A stretch of DNA of 64,000 nucleotides from Paraprevotella clara YIT 11840 (GTDB lineage Bacteria; Bacteroidota; Bacteroidia; Bacteroidales; Bacteroidaceae). Positions within the stretch are counted from its first letter, which is position 1. Every line of letters starts with the position of its first letter. Under the pieces are notes generated by a model. It was not told the origin of the DNA, did no database searches, and worked only from the letters and a program-made list of their open reading frames with translations. The stretch spans positions 1-64,000 of the forward strand of contig NZ_JH376628.1 in assembly GCF_000233955.1 (NCBI RefSeq), read 5' to 3'. Positions 43,516-53,605 of the stretch are shown piece after piece. A program made the translations under genes and the position numbers.

Positions 43516-44079
43516 ATAATCTTCCGTTGTCATTCCATTCTCCGTAAAGAAGTCCTTTTCGGGTATTTTCTATAAATTTGTTCAGGCGGCTTTCAAAAAG
43601 TTCGGGTTGATTCCTCTTAATTTGGATGGTATCAATTCTGATTCGCCTATATAAATCAGGGAATTGGCAGAAGTTGTTCCACACTACCGGGTCAGATTGT
43701 AGTCTGTGTAATATATCCTTGTCTATGGTAAAACCATTAGGTGACATATCCGGTAGAACGGCTCTTCCGGCATCTGTCATCAATCCTAACCGTTCCATTC
43801 TGCGGCATCTTTCTTTATTGAGCTCGGACCAATTGCTTCTTGGCTTTCTGGGGCAAAGTTTCTGGGCTGTGAAATCATCTGCTATTTTTTTGTAGTACTG
43901 TCTATCCAGCCGAAACATAGTGCTTCTTCTACAGCATCGATATACCAGAAAATACTGTCATCTGTAGGTCTACCACGTTTCACGACTACCCAACATTCTT
44001 TCTCCGTTTTGTGGTTCTGTATTAACCATTCACGCAGCTCGGTTCTTGATTTGACGTTCAGTAAATTATGTATTTCCAT
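43514..44079 (-). pseudogene. YdeI-family gene with 1-base deletion
   Basis: The first part from MEIHNLLNVKSRTELREWL ends with VEEALCFGWIDSTTKK and a stop; the second part continues in another frame with AQKLCPRKPRSNWSELNKER and GLMTDAGRAVLPDM. Restoring one A in the A7 tract at 43885-43891 joins them as STTKKIADDFTAQKL, giving a normal YdeI protein of about 190 residues. It is a relative of the intact gene at 20149-20574. The stop codon overlaps the terminator stem. Confidence 0.75.
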
Positions 44080-44509
44080 TGTTTGTTGTTTCAATTTGCA
44101 TTTTGCAATGTTGGCTACCTCGTAAAATGGATTCGCAGATTGTTACCCGAAATGCCTTGTCTTTCCATAATGAATGTAAGACGTAAAGAATGCTTTGCTT
44201 GAAACACTCACAAAGTAAAGGTGTGGAAACATATCCTTGCCGGTGAAGCATGCACGTACATTCCATAAAGTGCAGATGATACACAGAACCTTTGTTAATG
44301 ATTTCGCTTTTAACTCCAGGCAGTTTGTTTGCTTCTGAAAAGAAGGTGTCCAAATCACCATTTGCTTTTTCATATAGTTTCTGATAGATTTGTAGTGTTC
44401 CACATTTCACACAATTTTTCCCGCATTCCGAAAAGAATGAGGCGCGCTGTTCCTCGTTCAGACAGCTTATCCCTTTTTCGAATCCTTGGAACCAATCTGA
44501 TAAAGTCAT
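44066..44509 (-). CDS. Small cysteine-rich hypothetical protein
   Basis: A 147-residue protein with the cluster CGKNCVKCG (about 29-37) and HLHFMECTCMLHRQGY (about 78-93), which suggests metal or redox chemistry. It might belong to DUF6144, but I cannot confirm that. It starts 21 bases after a TATTTTTG box (44530-44537, minus strand) and overlaps the start of the YdeI-family gene, so the two were co-transcribed. Confidence 0.6.
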   Translation of the reverse strand: MTLSDWFQGFEKGISCLNEEQRASFFSECGKNCVKCGTLQIYQKLYEKANGDLDTFFSEANKLPGVKSEIINKGSVYHLHFMECTCMLHRQGYVSTPLLCECFKQSILYVLHSLWKDKAFRVTICESILRGSQHCKMQIETTNNGNT

Positions 44510-44529
44510 GCTATTTCTTTTTTAGATTT

Positions 44530-44537
44530 CAAAAATA
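44530..44537 (-). promoter_or_regulatory. TATTTTTG -7 box
   Basis: CAAAAATA on the plus strand, 21 bases before the ATG at 44509. Confidence 0.55.
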
Positions 44538-44548
44538 TGGAAATATTT

Positions 44549-45211
44549 TCAATATTCATTGGTGTGTTTCAAAAGATATTCCGATATTTTCTCAATGCTG
44601 TTGAATACTTTTCCTGGATTGCATTTTTCCAGTTTTTCTTGAATAGAATTTGTTACACACCAGGCAGCGGACAAGCATACCACGTTCACCATCCTGCATT
44701 GCATTATATCAGAAACAGTATCTCCGATATATACAATTTCTGAAGGAGAAAGATGATAAACATTCAACAATTCATTCAAAGCTTCATGTTTGGTATTTCG
44801 TTCTGCATTACCTGTTATGATTCTGTCGAAATCAGAATCCATCCCCAATTGCTGTAATGTAATCTCACAACTCTTTGCTCCTTTGCCTGTGATAAGTGCT
44901 ACAATTAGGTTATTTTGTCTTAATTGAATAATTAGTTCACGTATACCTTGAAATGGCTGTGGACACATAAAACGATGCAGTTTCATGTAAATAGGATAAA
45001 AATCTTGTAGTGCCTGTTTCCAATATTCATTTTTAATCACCTTTCTTATCATTCCTTCTTCGTTCAGACCGAAAGTCTTTATGATATCATCTTCTGATAA
45101 AGTCTGTGATATATATGGTTATACAGCCATTCTGAAAGCTTTTATGCATAGTGGAAGCGTATCCGCAATGGTTCCATCCAAATCGAAGGCTACCAACTTA
45201 ATCTTGTTCAT
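44549..45211 (-). pseudogene. HAD-family phosphatase with an in-frame stop
   Basis: Starts MNKIKLVAFDLDGTIADTLP (catalytic DxD) at 45211 and stops at a TAA at 45119-45121. The same frame then continues with PYISQTLSEDDIIKTFGLNE, later LIVALITGKGAKS (motif II) and IVYIGDTVSDIMQCR (motifs III-IV) to 44549. A CAA to TAA change fits. The full protein would be about 220 residues, a phosphoglycolate-phosphatase-like HAD enzyme. Its start overlaps the end of the acetyltransferase gene, so it is the second gene of that operon. Readthrough or internal start at 45052 could give a fragment without the nucleophile. Confidence 0.75.
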
Positions 45212-45806
45212 TAGGTACATTGATTTTACGGATGATTTTACAAGGATTACCTGCAGCCAGACAATCAGCTGGGATAGATTTTGTAACGACACTACCAGCA
45301 CCAATAACACTTCCTTTGCCTATGGTGACACCTGGTAAAATGATGACTCCACCGCCAACCCAACATCCATCTTCGATGGTTACAGGAAGTGCATACGTAT
45401 GGCGTATATATTTTATTCCATCAGGCGTTTCCACAGGTGTTAATCGTTTATCCAATTCAACCGGATGGGTTGCTGTATATATTTGTACATTCGGTCCTAT
45501 CAGTACGTTGTTTCCTATAGTAATTCTATTACAATCGACCAGTGTACACCCTGTATTGATGCTGACATTGTTGCCAATCGTTATGTGGCATCCATAATCA
45601 CATATAAATGGACTGCCTACAGAAACATTCTTTCCAATATTTTCGAACATATCTTTCAGTATAGCATACTTCTTCTCTTTTGCATCGTAGGGCAAGGCAT
45701 TGTATTCCAATAACAGTTTATGCGTCTTCGTCTTAAATTCGATAAAGATAGGAGCATGACAATCATACCATTCTCCTGACAGACATTTTTCCAGTTCTGT
45801 TTTCAT
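45198..45806 (-). CDS. maa: Sugar O-acetyltransferase (maltose acetyltransferase type)
   Basis: A protein of about 202 residues of the LacA/Maa left-handed beta-helix family: N-terminal MKTELEKCLSGEWYDCHAP, the hexapeptide repeats (GNNVLIGPNVQIYTATHP, about 90-107, with the catalytic His) and GGGVIILPGVTIGKGSVIG. It transfers acetyl from acetyl-CoA to a sugar hydroxyl in the cytoplasm. The start at 45806 is chosen because the TAATTTTG box at 45833-45840 lies just upstream, which excludes the longer start at 45845. Divergent from an AraC regulator, which may control it. Confidence 0.85.
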   Translation of the reverse strand: MKTELEKCLSGEWYDCHAPIFIEFKTKTHKLLLEYNALPYDAKEKKYAILKDMFENIGKNVSVGSPFICDYGCHITIGNNVSINTGCTLVDCNRITIGNNVLIGPNVQIYTATHPVELDKRLTPVETPDGIKYIRHTYALPVTIEDGCWVGGGVIILPGVTIGKGSVIGAGSVVTKSIPADCLAAGNPCKIIRKINVPNEQD

Positions 45807-45832
45807 AATCAGTTTCCTTTTAACTACAAAGG

Positions 45833-45840
45833 CAAAATTA
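45833..45840 (-). promoter_or_regulatory. TAATTTTG -7 box for maa
   Basis: CAAAATTA on the plus strand, 27 bases before the ATG at 45806. Confidence 0.55.
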
Positions 45841-45885
45841 TACAAGTTTTCTGATTTTACTCTGTAATATTTTTCCTATAATCTG

Positions 45886-45893
45886 TATCTTTG
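45886..45893 (+). promoter_or_regulatory. TATCTTTG -7 box for the AraC gene
   Basis: TAnnTTTG match 18 bases before the ATG at 45911; rules out the GTG at 45893 as a start. Confidence 0.55.
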
Positions 45894-45910
45894 TGAATAT
45901 ATACAAGCCC

Positions 45911-46753
45911 ATGAAAAGAGAAAACTTACATCAGCCTTTCGAAATCACCCTCAGTGAGGTAGATGATACGAACTTGAAAGAACATGATCATACATTTTTT
46001 GAATTGGTATATATTCTGACCGGTACAGGAATTCAATGGATAAACAACCATAAGTTTCCGTATCATGACGGACATCTGTTTCTGATTACTCCCGGCGATA
46101 TTCACTCATTTGAGATTCATAACAGAACAAATTTTGTCTATATCAAATTCAATGATATTTATATCCATTCTGCTGTTTTAGGTGATGATAATATTCAGAG
46201 ACTGGAGTTTATTCTCCAGCATGCTAACCATCAGCCCGGGTGTATCCTAAGAAACACCACGGATAAACTGCTCGTCAAACCCATGATAGAGGCTATCATG
46301 CGTGAATACCGAAACAAGCATATCTATAGTACCGAGATAATTGCGCAATTGATTAATACTATAATTATAGTGGTAGCCAGAAATGTGGCCATGTTTCTTC
46401 CTGAAAGGCTGGATGACAATTCGACAGATCTGGTACTTAATATCCTGCAATATATACAGTCCAATATCTGTTTCCCGGAAAAGATTAAAGCAAAAGAAAT
46501 ATGTCGACATTTTGGTATCTCTCCCAATTATCTTGGAAAATATTTCAAGAAGCAGACCAATGAAACCATGCAACAATATATATTGAATTATAAGATGAAG
46601 ATGGTGGAAAGCCGACTTCTACATAGCGATATGAGGATAAATGAAATAGTAGAAGAACTGGGCTTCACTGATGAAAGCCACCTGAACAGATTATTCAAGA
46701 AATACAAGGATGTCAGTCCTACAGAATTCCGGAAAATAAATAAACTTTTATAG
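45911..46753 (+). CDS. AraC-family regulator with cupin domain
   Basis: A protein of about 280 residues starting MKRENLHQPFEITL. The N-terminal AraC-binding cupin is at about 20-100 (HDHTFFELVYILTG, FLITPGDIHSFEI) and the double HTH at about 180-278 (KAKEICRHFGISPNYLGKYF, EIVEELGFTDESHLNRLFKK, SPTEFRK). It probably senses a sugar and controls the divergent acetyltransferase-HAD operon. Start chosen from the promoter box. Intact. A second AraC gene follows after 1 base. Confidence 0.85.
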   Translation: MKRENLHQPFEITLSEVDDTNLKEHDHTFFELVYILTGTGIQWINNHKFPYHDGHLFLITPGDIHSFEIHNRTNFVYIKFNDIYIHSAVLGDDNIQRLEFILQHANHQPGCILRNTTDKLLVKPMIEAIMREYRNKHIYSTEIIAQLINTIIIVVARNVAMFLPERLDDNSTDLVLNILQYIQSNICFPEKIKAKEICRHFGISPNYLGKYFKKQTNETMQQYILNYKMKMVESRLLHSDMRINEIVEELGFTDESHLNRLFKKYKDVSPTEFRKINKLL

Positions 46754-46754
46754 A

Positions 46755-47575
46755 ATGATGACAAGTGGATTCAGATTTTATAAACCATGCCAGCAGTTGA
46801 GGGATTATATCAGATACTATTGGATATTTGAGAGTAATCGGCCGACCGAGACCTACACCTTCCCAATTGGTTGCCCTCAGATTATATTTCATAAAAAGTC
46901 GGCTTTATATATTCCCGAATTAAGCACGAAGCAGGATAAACTGACTATTAGTGGACAAGTTAACTTCTCGTCCCATATTAGTGCTACGGATAATATAGAG
47001 ATGATTGTTGCAGTGTTTCATTCTTATGCCATGAGTACCTTCTTAATGTCCCCACATCTCTATTCTATAATAGGGAAGTATCTGGTTATGGATTGGAGAA
47101 TAAGGAATTAAATTGTCTTGCAGCGAGAGTCTTGGATTGTGAAGATAATAACTTCTGTATATATCTTATAGAACAATGGTTGCTTTCACAGTTAAGAATC
47201 AATTCAACATCAAGACGTGAACAGGATATTGACAGGATTATGACAGTTATCCGTCAAATGTATTCTAATCCTAATATTAGGATTTCTGAACTGGCATCTA
47301 TTGCCTGCCTAAGCAAGAAACAGTTTGAACGTGTTTTTCTTGCCATGGTCGGTATGAATCCGAAAAAGTATGCACGAATCATACGATTTCAGAAATCCCT
47401 TAAACTTATGCAAAACCAACCTGAAAGTATCAGTTTAGCGCAAATATCCTATCAATGCGGTTATTCAGACCAGTCACATTTTATACGTGAATTTAGGACA
47501 CTCAGCGGATATACTCCCTTATCACTAAGAGAAATATGTGAGCCATATTCCGATTTGTTTACCACTCCATTATAA
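46755..47575 (+). pseudogene. AraC-family regulator (DUF6597-like) with 1-base deletion
   Basis: The first part (FRFYKPCQQLRDYIRYYWIF, then FPIGCPQIIFHK) is the N-terminal domain of AraC regulators with a DUF6597-like sensor; the second part carries the HTH (ISELASIACLSKKQFERVF, LAQISYQCGYSDQSHFIREF). They join if one A is restored at 47045-47046 (TFLNVPTSLFYNREVSGYGL), giving about 273 residues. As sequenced, the DNA-binding half may be made from an internal ATG at 47093. It starts 2 bases after the stop of the first AraC gene. Confidence 0.75.
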
Positions 47576-47612
47576 TGTCTCTTTTGTTCTATCCGTACTC
47601 AAACGTCCTTTT

Positions 47613-47620
47613 TATTTTTG
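47613..47620 (+). promoter_or_regulatory. TATTTTTG -7 box for the CAT-like gene
   Basis: TAnnTTTG match 23 bases before the ATG at 47643; shows that the longer frame from 47538 is not used. Confidence 0.6.
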
Positions 47621-47642
47621 TACCAGAATTAAAGTTACAGAA

Positions 47643-48269
47643 ATGAAGAAAGTAATAAATCCCGAAATGACCACACGAGCATATGCATACAAGATGTGGA
47701 TGCAGGCACCTATGCCAATGGTTACATTTTTCAAGACGGTAGATGTGACTAAACTTGTAAAAACTAGTAAAGAGAAAGGACTGAAATTGAATATGTTGAT
47801 GTGTTGGTGTATCGGCAAAGCAGCTTCTGGAATTAAGGAATTCTATATACTTCCTGTTGGTGACAGATTGGTTCAATATGATACAATTGCCGTGAATACG
47901 ATTGTAGCCAATAGAATTGGTGAAATAAATTCCTGTGATATTCCTTTTTCAGAAAATCTGATTCAATTCAATGATGATTATATCCGATTGACCAAACAAG
48001 TAAGAGAAAACTGTGAAAACTATGATTTAACTGAAAGTATGGTTATTGGTACCTCTGCTCTTGTGAATTATGAAATAGATGGTGCTGTTGGTATGTATAG
48101 TGGTATATTCAATAATCCATTCCTGATATGGGGAAAAATAAAAAAACGTTTCTTCAGGAAATACCTGACTATTTCATTTCAATTCCACCATACACAAATG
48201 GATGGAGCTCATGCTGTCAAATTTCTAGAGGTACTTCAATGTGTAATTAATTCCAATTCTCTGAAATGA
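47643..48269 (+). CDS. Chloramphenicol-acetyltransferase-like protein
   Basis: A 208-residue protein of the CatA/CAT fold. The catalytic HHxxxDG motif is present near the C-terminus (FQFHHTQMDGAHAVKFLE), and the family features MLMCWCIGKA and LVNYEIDGAVG-like text are seen. It uses acetyl-CoA to modify a small substrate. The sequence differs from the well-known resistance CATs in places (FKTVDVTKLV start), so resistance to chloramphenicol is possible but not shown. Own promoter. It follows the AraC pair and is followed by a terminator. Confidence 0.75.
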   Translation: MKKVINPEMTTRAYAYKMWMQAPMPMVTFFKTVDVTKLVKTSKEKGLKLNMLMCWCIGKAASGIKEFYILPVGDRLVQYDTIAVNTIVANRIGEINSCDIPFSENLIQFNDDYIRLTKQVRENCENYDLTESMVIGTSALVNYEIDGAVGMYSGIFNNPFLIWGKIKKRFFRKYLTISFQFHHTQMDGAHAVKFLEVLQCVINSNSLK

Positions 48270-48284
48270 AAATCATATAATATA

Positions 48285-48325
48285 AAGTTTCAACTGACTA
48301 GAATAGTCGGTTGAAACTTCTTTGG
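48285..48325. terminator. Terminator after the CAT-like gene
   Basis: AAGTTTCAACTGACTA (48285-48300) pairs with TAGTCGGTTGAAACTT (48304-48319) over 16 bp with one G-U pair and a 3-base loop, between convergent genes. Confidence 0.75.
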
Positions 48326-48331
48326 CCGTTA

Positions 48332-48823
48332 TTACATCACCAAAATCCTTATTATTACCATCACCATTATAATTCCCAAAATCGCTATAAATCCGCAGCA
48401 AGCAATCGTCTTCCAGACCAATCCAGAATGCAAAAATTCTACATTCGCCACTATCATACAGACCAAGAAAGAGGATAGGGCAATTAGAATGACAATCAAA
48501 ATATAAAATGCTTTATATGATAGAGAAATACGGTTATCCATTTGAGTAATCCTCTGCTCTACCTCTGTACACTTGGTTTCAATTTGATCAATGAACCGGC
48601 CAAGAACGGTATTGCCAAATATTACAGCCTGCTCTTGCGTATCCTGAGTAATAGACAGTTTGTATTTTCCTAATAAATCTACCAATGCGGTAAGATCCGT
48701 CCTCAATCTATACACATTGTCATTCAACTCGGCAAGTTCATTTACGTCTATACTAAGCAGACGTTTTTCTTCTTCAAGATATTCATTCTGAGGAGTACTT
48801 TTGGTAACCTGCGTTTCCTTCAT
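48332..48823 (-). CDS. Coiled-coil protein with two C-terminal membrane helices
   Basis: A protein of about 163 residues: a coiled-coil-like soluble part (about 15-100) and two hydrophobic helices at about 105-125 and 140-162. No family recognised. The ATG at 48823 lies 12 bases inside the left edge of the IS21 element; the open frame runs on into the IS (to 48862), so the natural N-terminus or promoter may have been cut off by the insertion. Confidence 0.55.
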   Translation of the reverse strand: MKETQVTKSTPQNEYLEEEKRLLSIDVNELAELNDNVYRLRTDLTALVDLLGKYKLSITQDTQEQAVIFGNTVLGRFIDQIETKCTEVEQRITQMDNRISLSYKAFYILIVILIALSSFLVCMIVANVEFLHSGLVWKTIACCGFIAILGIIMVMVIIRILVM

Positions 48824-48934
48824 TTCAGCGGTATTGTATATACTAATTGAAAAGTGCGCCACTTTTCTAACTTAAAATAGCTCCACCATAGGCTCAAGTA
48901 TAGACCTTTGCATGTTATCAATGCAAGGGCAAAA

Positions 48935-50536
48935 ATGAAGACTATGGTAGAAAGACAAGAGATAATCCATTTATACCGCGTATGTGGTTATAGTAAACGT
49001 CGCATATCCCGTGAACTCCATTGTTCACGGCACACTGTCGACGATATATTGTTTGAGTATGAAGCTGCTCTAAATAAAGAAGATCCGGATGAGGCACTCA
49101 GCGATCTGTTAAGTAACCCTCCCCGCTATGATTCTTCCAAACGCCGTCCCCGGGTGCTGACTCCGCAGGTGAAGTCTGAGATTGACACCTGTCTGAAACG
49201 GAACGATACCAAGTTGGCTCTGGGTATGCGTAAGCAACGTATGCTCAAAAAAGACATTCACCTGTACCTTTTGGAGAAGGGGTATTCGGTGAGCTATCCC
49301 AGTGTATGTAATTATATACGTGGCAAGGAACAAGGGAAAGGAAAAAAGAGTCCGGAAGCCTTTATACGGTTGTTTTATAAGCCGGGGGAGGTGATCGAGT
49401 TCGACTGGGGAGAAGCAATACTGTTCATTGACGGGGTGAAGACCAAGTTTTATCTGGCCGTCTTCACCTTCGGACACAGCAACGGACGTTACGCCTACCT
49501 GTTCCGGCACCAGAACACGCTGGCTTTCATGGAATCACACCGTAACTTTTTCCGGGACATAAACGGTGTGCCTTCCCTGATGGTGTACGACAACATGCGG
49601 GTGGCGGTCAAGTCCTTCGTCGGCGGAGAAAAGACACCTACGGATTCCCTGCTGCGGATGGCCGACTTCTACCGGTTCCGTTACCGCTTCTGCAACGTGC
49701 GCGCCGGCTGGGAGAAAGGACACGTGGAGCGGAGTGTGGAATTTGTTCGCCGCAAGGCTTTTTGCCATACGGACCGTTTCAAGGACGTTTTTTCGGCGCA
49801 GGAACATCTGAGTGCTGTCTGTAAGAGGATGAACGATTTGGATACCAGTCCGTCAACAATGGGAAAGAGCCTGCGGGTCGATGCGGATTTAGCATCCCTG
49901 CAGGGACTTCCCGGCCATCTGGGGTGCTTTGAGGTGGCTGAGTACACGGTAGACAAATGGGCTACCATCCACATGAAGCATGTCCATTGTTCTGTTCCGG
50001 ACACACTTGTCGGAGAAAAGGTGCGCGTCAAAATCTACAGTGAGAAAATCGTCATCCTTCACGGAAAGGAAAAGGTCGCCTCGCACCAGCGGAGTTACCG
50101 TGGCGGGGATTGGCGTATCCGTCTGGAACATTATTTGAACACATTGCTCCGCAAGCCGGGGGCGTTGACACATTCCGTGGCATGGCATACCGCACATGAC
50201 GGGATAAGAAAACTGTATGAGAAACATTTCCAGGGAGAGAACAAGGCGTTTGTCATGCTACTGTTATATGCGAAGGAGAACGGGTTCTCACAGGATGAAG
50301 TTGTCAGGGCAGCCTTGTCACTTCAGGCAAGGGGTGTCAGACGGATATCGGCCGAACAGGTCAAAGCCATGTTGCAATCGGGAGCGGACAAGACGGAGAA
50401 TACGGAAAACACGGATCCGGATTCCCAGGAGCAGGATATTGAAAATGCGGCCTTGGGAACTCTTGACAGCCTGACTGCACTTATGGGGAACATGGAAATA
50501 AACTTTTTACAAACCAATAAACAAATGAAACAATGA
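48935..50536 (+). CDS. istA: IS21 transposase IstA
   Basis: A protein of about 533 residues with an N-terminal HTH ([20 protein letters not shown]), the DDE integrase core ([20 protein letters not shown] with the first Asp, [12 protein letters not shown] with the second, and the Glu in [15 protein letters not shown]) and a basic C-terminal part. The start at 48935 (MKTMVERQE) is preferred over the TTG at 48908. It works with the IstB ATPase. Intact, so the element may be active. Confidence 0.9.
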   Translation: MKTMVERQEIIHLYRVCGYSKRRISRELHCSRHTVDDILFEYEAALNKEDPDEALSDLLSNPPRYDSSKRRPRVLTPQVKSEIDTCLKRNDTKLALGMRKQRMLKKDIHLYLLEKGYSVSYPSVCNYIRGKEQGKGKKSPEAFIRLFYKPGEVIEFDWGEAILFIDGVKTKFYLAVFTFGHSNGRYAYLFRHQNTLAFMESHRNFFRDINGVPSLMVYDNMRVAVKSFVGGEKTPTDSLLRMADFYRFRYRFCNVRAGWEKGHVERSVEFVRRKAFCHTDRFKDVFSAQEHLSAVCKRMNDLDTSPSTMGKSLRVDADLASLQGLPGHLGCFEVAEYTVDKWATIHMKHVHCSVPDTLVGEKVRVKIYSEKIVILHGKEKVASHQRSYRGGDWRIRLEHYLNTLLRKPGALTHSVAWHTAHDGIRKLYEKHFQGENKAFVMLLLYAKENGFSQDEVVRAALSLQARGVRRISAEQVKAMLQSGADKTENTENTDPDSQEQDIENAALGTLDSLTALMGNMEINFLQTNKQMKQ

Positions 50537-51285
50537 AATCGGAAAAGGAGATCGTTTTGGCTTATGTGGAAGAACTCAAACTGATGGGAATCAAGGATGA
50601 ACTGGAAGATGTATGTGCGTTAGCCCTGCAAGAAGGATGGAGCCACATGCGCCTGATTGCGGAACTGTTACGCAAAGAAACACAGCGCAGGGCGGAACTG
50701 CGCGTCAGGACACGCATGAAGGCCGCCAGGTTCCCGCAGATGAAGTACCTCCATGAACTGGACACGGAGGAACTCCCGGACGATGCCAGGAAAGCGTTGC
50801 CGGAACTGGAAACACTTGACTTTGTCAGAGAGGGAAGGAATGTTGTACTGTATGGCAATCCGGGAACCGGAAAGACACATATTGCCACGGCGCTGGGTAT
50901 CAAGGCTTGCCAATGTAATCATACGGTACTGTTTACATCTGTTCCCAAACTCCTTGTACAAATCAGGGAAGCAAGGTCTGCCAAAACACTTGGAATACTA
51001 CAGAACAAGTTTGAGAAATACGACCTGGTTATCTGTGACGAGTTCGGATATGTCAGTTGTGACAAGGAAGGTGGAGAAATGCTGTTCAATCATCTCTCGC
51101 TCAGGTCTGGAAAGAAAGCGACAATCATTACGACCAATCTGGCGTTCAACAGATGGAATGAAATTATCAAAGACAAAGTGCTGGTCGCAGCGATGGTAGA
51201 CAGGTTGACACATAAGGCCTTTCTGCTGAATATGAGCGGACAATCATATAGGCTTAAAGAAACACAAAAAACAATGAGAGGGTAA
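50533..51285 (+). CDS. istB: IS21 helper ATPase IstB
   Basis: A 250-residue AAA+ ATPase, DnaC-like, with Walker [16 protein letters not shown] (about 106-120) and Walker [14 protein letters not shown] (about 165-177). It overlaps istA by four bases, as in all IS21 elements, and directs target choice. Intact. Confidence 0.92.
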   Translation: MKSEKEIVLAYVEELKLMGIKDELEDVCALALQEGWSHMRLIAELLRKETQRRAELRVRTRMKAARFPQMKYLHELDTEELPDDARKALPELETLDFVREGRNVVLYGNPGTGKTHIATALGIKACQCNHTVLFTSVPKLLVQIREARSAKTLGILQNKFEKYDLVICDEFGYVSCDKEGGEMLFNHLSLRSGKKATIITTNLAFNRWNEIIKDKVLVAAMVDRLTHKAFLLNMSGQSYRLKETQKTMRG

Positions 51286-51376
51286 AAAGAGTTAATACAA
51301 TAATGTACTTTTGCAAAAAATAAGGGTGGCGCTGGTTTCAAGTAAAAGATGGAGCAGTTTTCAATTAGCATCTACA

Positions 51377-53578
51377 CCCGAGGGGTATGAACTCAAACCT
51401 TACTATAACCAAAGTGCTTTTGTGGGCGACAGCATACACAGTGTATTAAAGACCATCTACGAAGGATTGTTTCTAGCCATCATCGTAATGATACTCTTCC
51501 TTCGTTCGTGGAGGTCGAGCCTGGCGGTCATGCTGACAATTCCCGTCACCGTGGCTTTCAGTATCCTGCTTTGCTATCTGGCCGGCATCACCGTCAACGT
51601 CATGTCGCTCGGTGCGATGGCGGCCTCAATAGGTCTCATCATCGACGATGCCATTGTCATCATCGAACAGATATATCGGGAACATGAAGAACGTCCCGGC
51701 GAAGACCGTTTCACCGTCGTACGCCACGCCATCCACAACCTTTTCCCAGCCATGGTGGCCTCTTCCCTATCGACGATTGTCATCCATTTTCCCTTCCGCC
51801 TGATGAGCGGACTGGCCGGCAGCTTCTTCAAGGAATTGTCCGACACGATGCAACTTACACTCGTGGCTTCATTCCTCGTGACATGGCTGCTCCTGCCTGT
51901 GCTCCACCTCGCCATCGGATACAAGCAACCGTTGCGCCCGAAAAACCTGGACGTGAAGTCTCTCGAAGAGGACTCCGTTCGTAAAGTACGTTTCCTGACC
52001 ATAGTTTACCGCAAACCACTGATTGCCGCCGGATTCGTCCTGCTTTTAAGCCTGGGAGGCTGGTTTGCGTATTCTCGGCTTACCTCCGGTTTCTTGCCCG
52101 ACCTGGACGAGGGTACGATCGTGCTCGACTATCACTCGCCGACCGGAACGGACATTGAAGAAACCGACCGGCTTTGCCGCCAGATGGAACGCATTATCAT
52201 GGCACACCCAAACGTGCAGACCTATTCGCGCCGCACGGCCCTCGGCATGTCGTTCAAGACGCGTCCCTCGAATTTCGGGGACTATCTGATTCAACTGAAG
52301 ACCAACCGCAAGGCCAGTACTCCTGAAGTCATCAGCGACCTGCGGCGGCAGATTTCCCAATCCGTGCCGTTGATGACCATCGGTTTCGGACAACGTATCT
52401 CCGACCTGCTTGGCGATTTGATGAGTACCGCGCAACCCATCGAGGTGAAGATTTTCGGGAATGATTACGAGACGCTGCAAAGCATGGCGGCAAAAGCCGA
52501 GCATATCATGAAAACCGTACCGGGAATCGTGGATATAGACAACGGGCTGGTTCCGGCCGGCGCTTCGTTGCTCTTCAGTCCGCGGCAAGACCGGCTTTCG
52601 CAATTCGGCATCACCCCGACCGACTTTCAGGAACAGCTTACGGCCCATACGGGCGGGATTCCCCTTTGCCAACCGGCCAACATGATAGAACCGAACCCGG
52701 CCCAGGCCGCCATGACAGGCGGACTGCAAATAGGCTCTGTGCAGGACGGCGAACAAATACGCCGCATCCTGCTCCGCTTTACGGATTTCAAAGACAACTC
52801 CCCCGAACGGTTGGAACAGCAACCCATTTTCCTGCCCGACGGCAGCACCCGTCCGCTCGGCTTCTTCTGCGACGTACGTGTCATCCCGGGCGAAATAGAA
52901 CAACGGCGAGAAGACTTGAAGAGCGACATAACGCTGACGGCACGGTTGGAAAACCGTGATTTGGGCAGTGCCGTAGCCGACCTGCAATCCACACTCGGCA
53001 GCCAACTCCATTTACCGTCGGGCTACAGCATTTCTTACGGTGGAGCCTATTCCGAACAACAGCAGTCATTCCACGAGCTCCTGATGATACTCTCGCTTGC
53101 CGTATTATTAGTGTTTGCCGTCCTGATGTTCCTTTTCCGCGAATGGCGTATCTCGCTTGCCATACTGTTCATCTCCGTGCTCGGCACCTGCGGTTGCCTG
53201 TTGGCATTATGGTTGACGGACATCCCGCTCAACGTCAGCAGTTACACGGGCATCATCATGGTGGTGGGCATCATAGCCGAAAATGCCATTTTCACCGTAT
53301 GGCAATACAAAATGAACCGGCACACAGGCGGGACAGTCTCAGAAGCCGTGGATTATGCCATAGCCCTACGCATCCGCCCCAAACTGATGACAGCCATCGG
53401 TGCCGTGCTCGCCCTGATGCCTTTGGCTTTGGGCTTCGGGCTGGGCGCACAGATGCAACAGCCGCTGGCAGTAGCGGTCATTGGCGGGTTCGTTGTCGGA
53501 TTACCCTTACTTCTGTTGGTACTGCCCGGTATGATGTTGTTAATTTATAAAAAGAAGGAACAATACGCTGACAAATAA
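51377..53578 (+). pseudogene. RND efflux transporter missing its N-terminal third
   Basis: The remaining 733 residues cover most of an RND pump (normally about 1000-1050): first SDR helices (LFLAIIVMILFLRSWRSSLA), the charged helix GLIIDDAIVIIEQIYREHEE, the second periplasmic part (SGFLPDLDEGTIVLDYHS), and the last helices ending LVLPGMMLLIYKKKEQY. The frame starts inside the IS21 right end, and the first roughly 290 residues are gone. It is probably inactive. The gene was part of a resistance operon with the two-component system downstream; upstream MFP genes are absent in the window. Confidence 0.8.
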
Positions 53579-53579
53579 C

Positions 53580-53587
53580 TAATTTTG
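53580..53587 (+). promoter_or_regulatory. TAATTTTG -7 box of the two-component genes
   Basis: TAnnTTTG match overlapping the end of the RND gene, 19 bases before the ATG at 53606; gives the regulator its own promoter. Confidence 0.5.
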
Positions 53588-53605
53588 CAACAAATAAGAC
53601 ATCTA

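Larger units (their letters stand above)
48835..51376 (+). mobile_element. IS21-family insertion sequence, about 2.5 kb
   Basis: Terminal inverted repeats: the left end TGTATATACTAATTGAAAA (from 48835) and the reverse complement of the right end TGTAGATGCTAATTGAAAA (to 51376) match at 17 of 19 positions, and further similarity follows. The ends begin with TGT as in IS21. Inside are istA and istB overlapping by ATGA. No target duplication is visible (flanks CGGTAT and CCCGAG), so the element probably recombined or a neighbouring deletion occurred. Confidence 0.8.

Noticed and set aside
47643-48269. CAT-like gene as a proven chloramphenicol resistance gene.
   Set aside because: The HHxxxDG motif shows the family, but the sequence is not one I can match to a known resistance enzyme; substrate left open.
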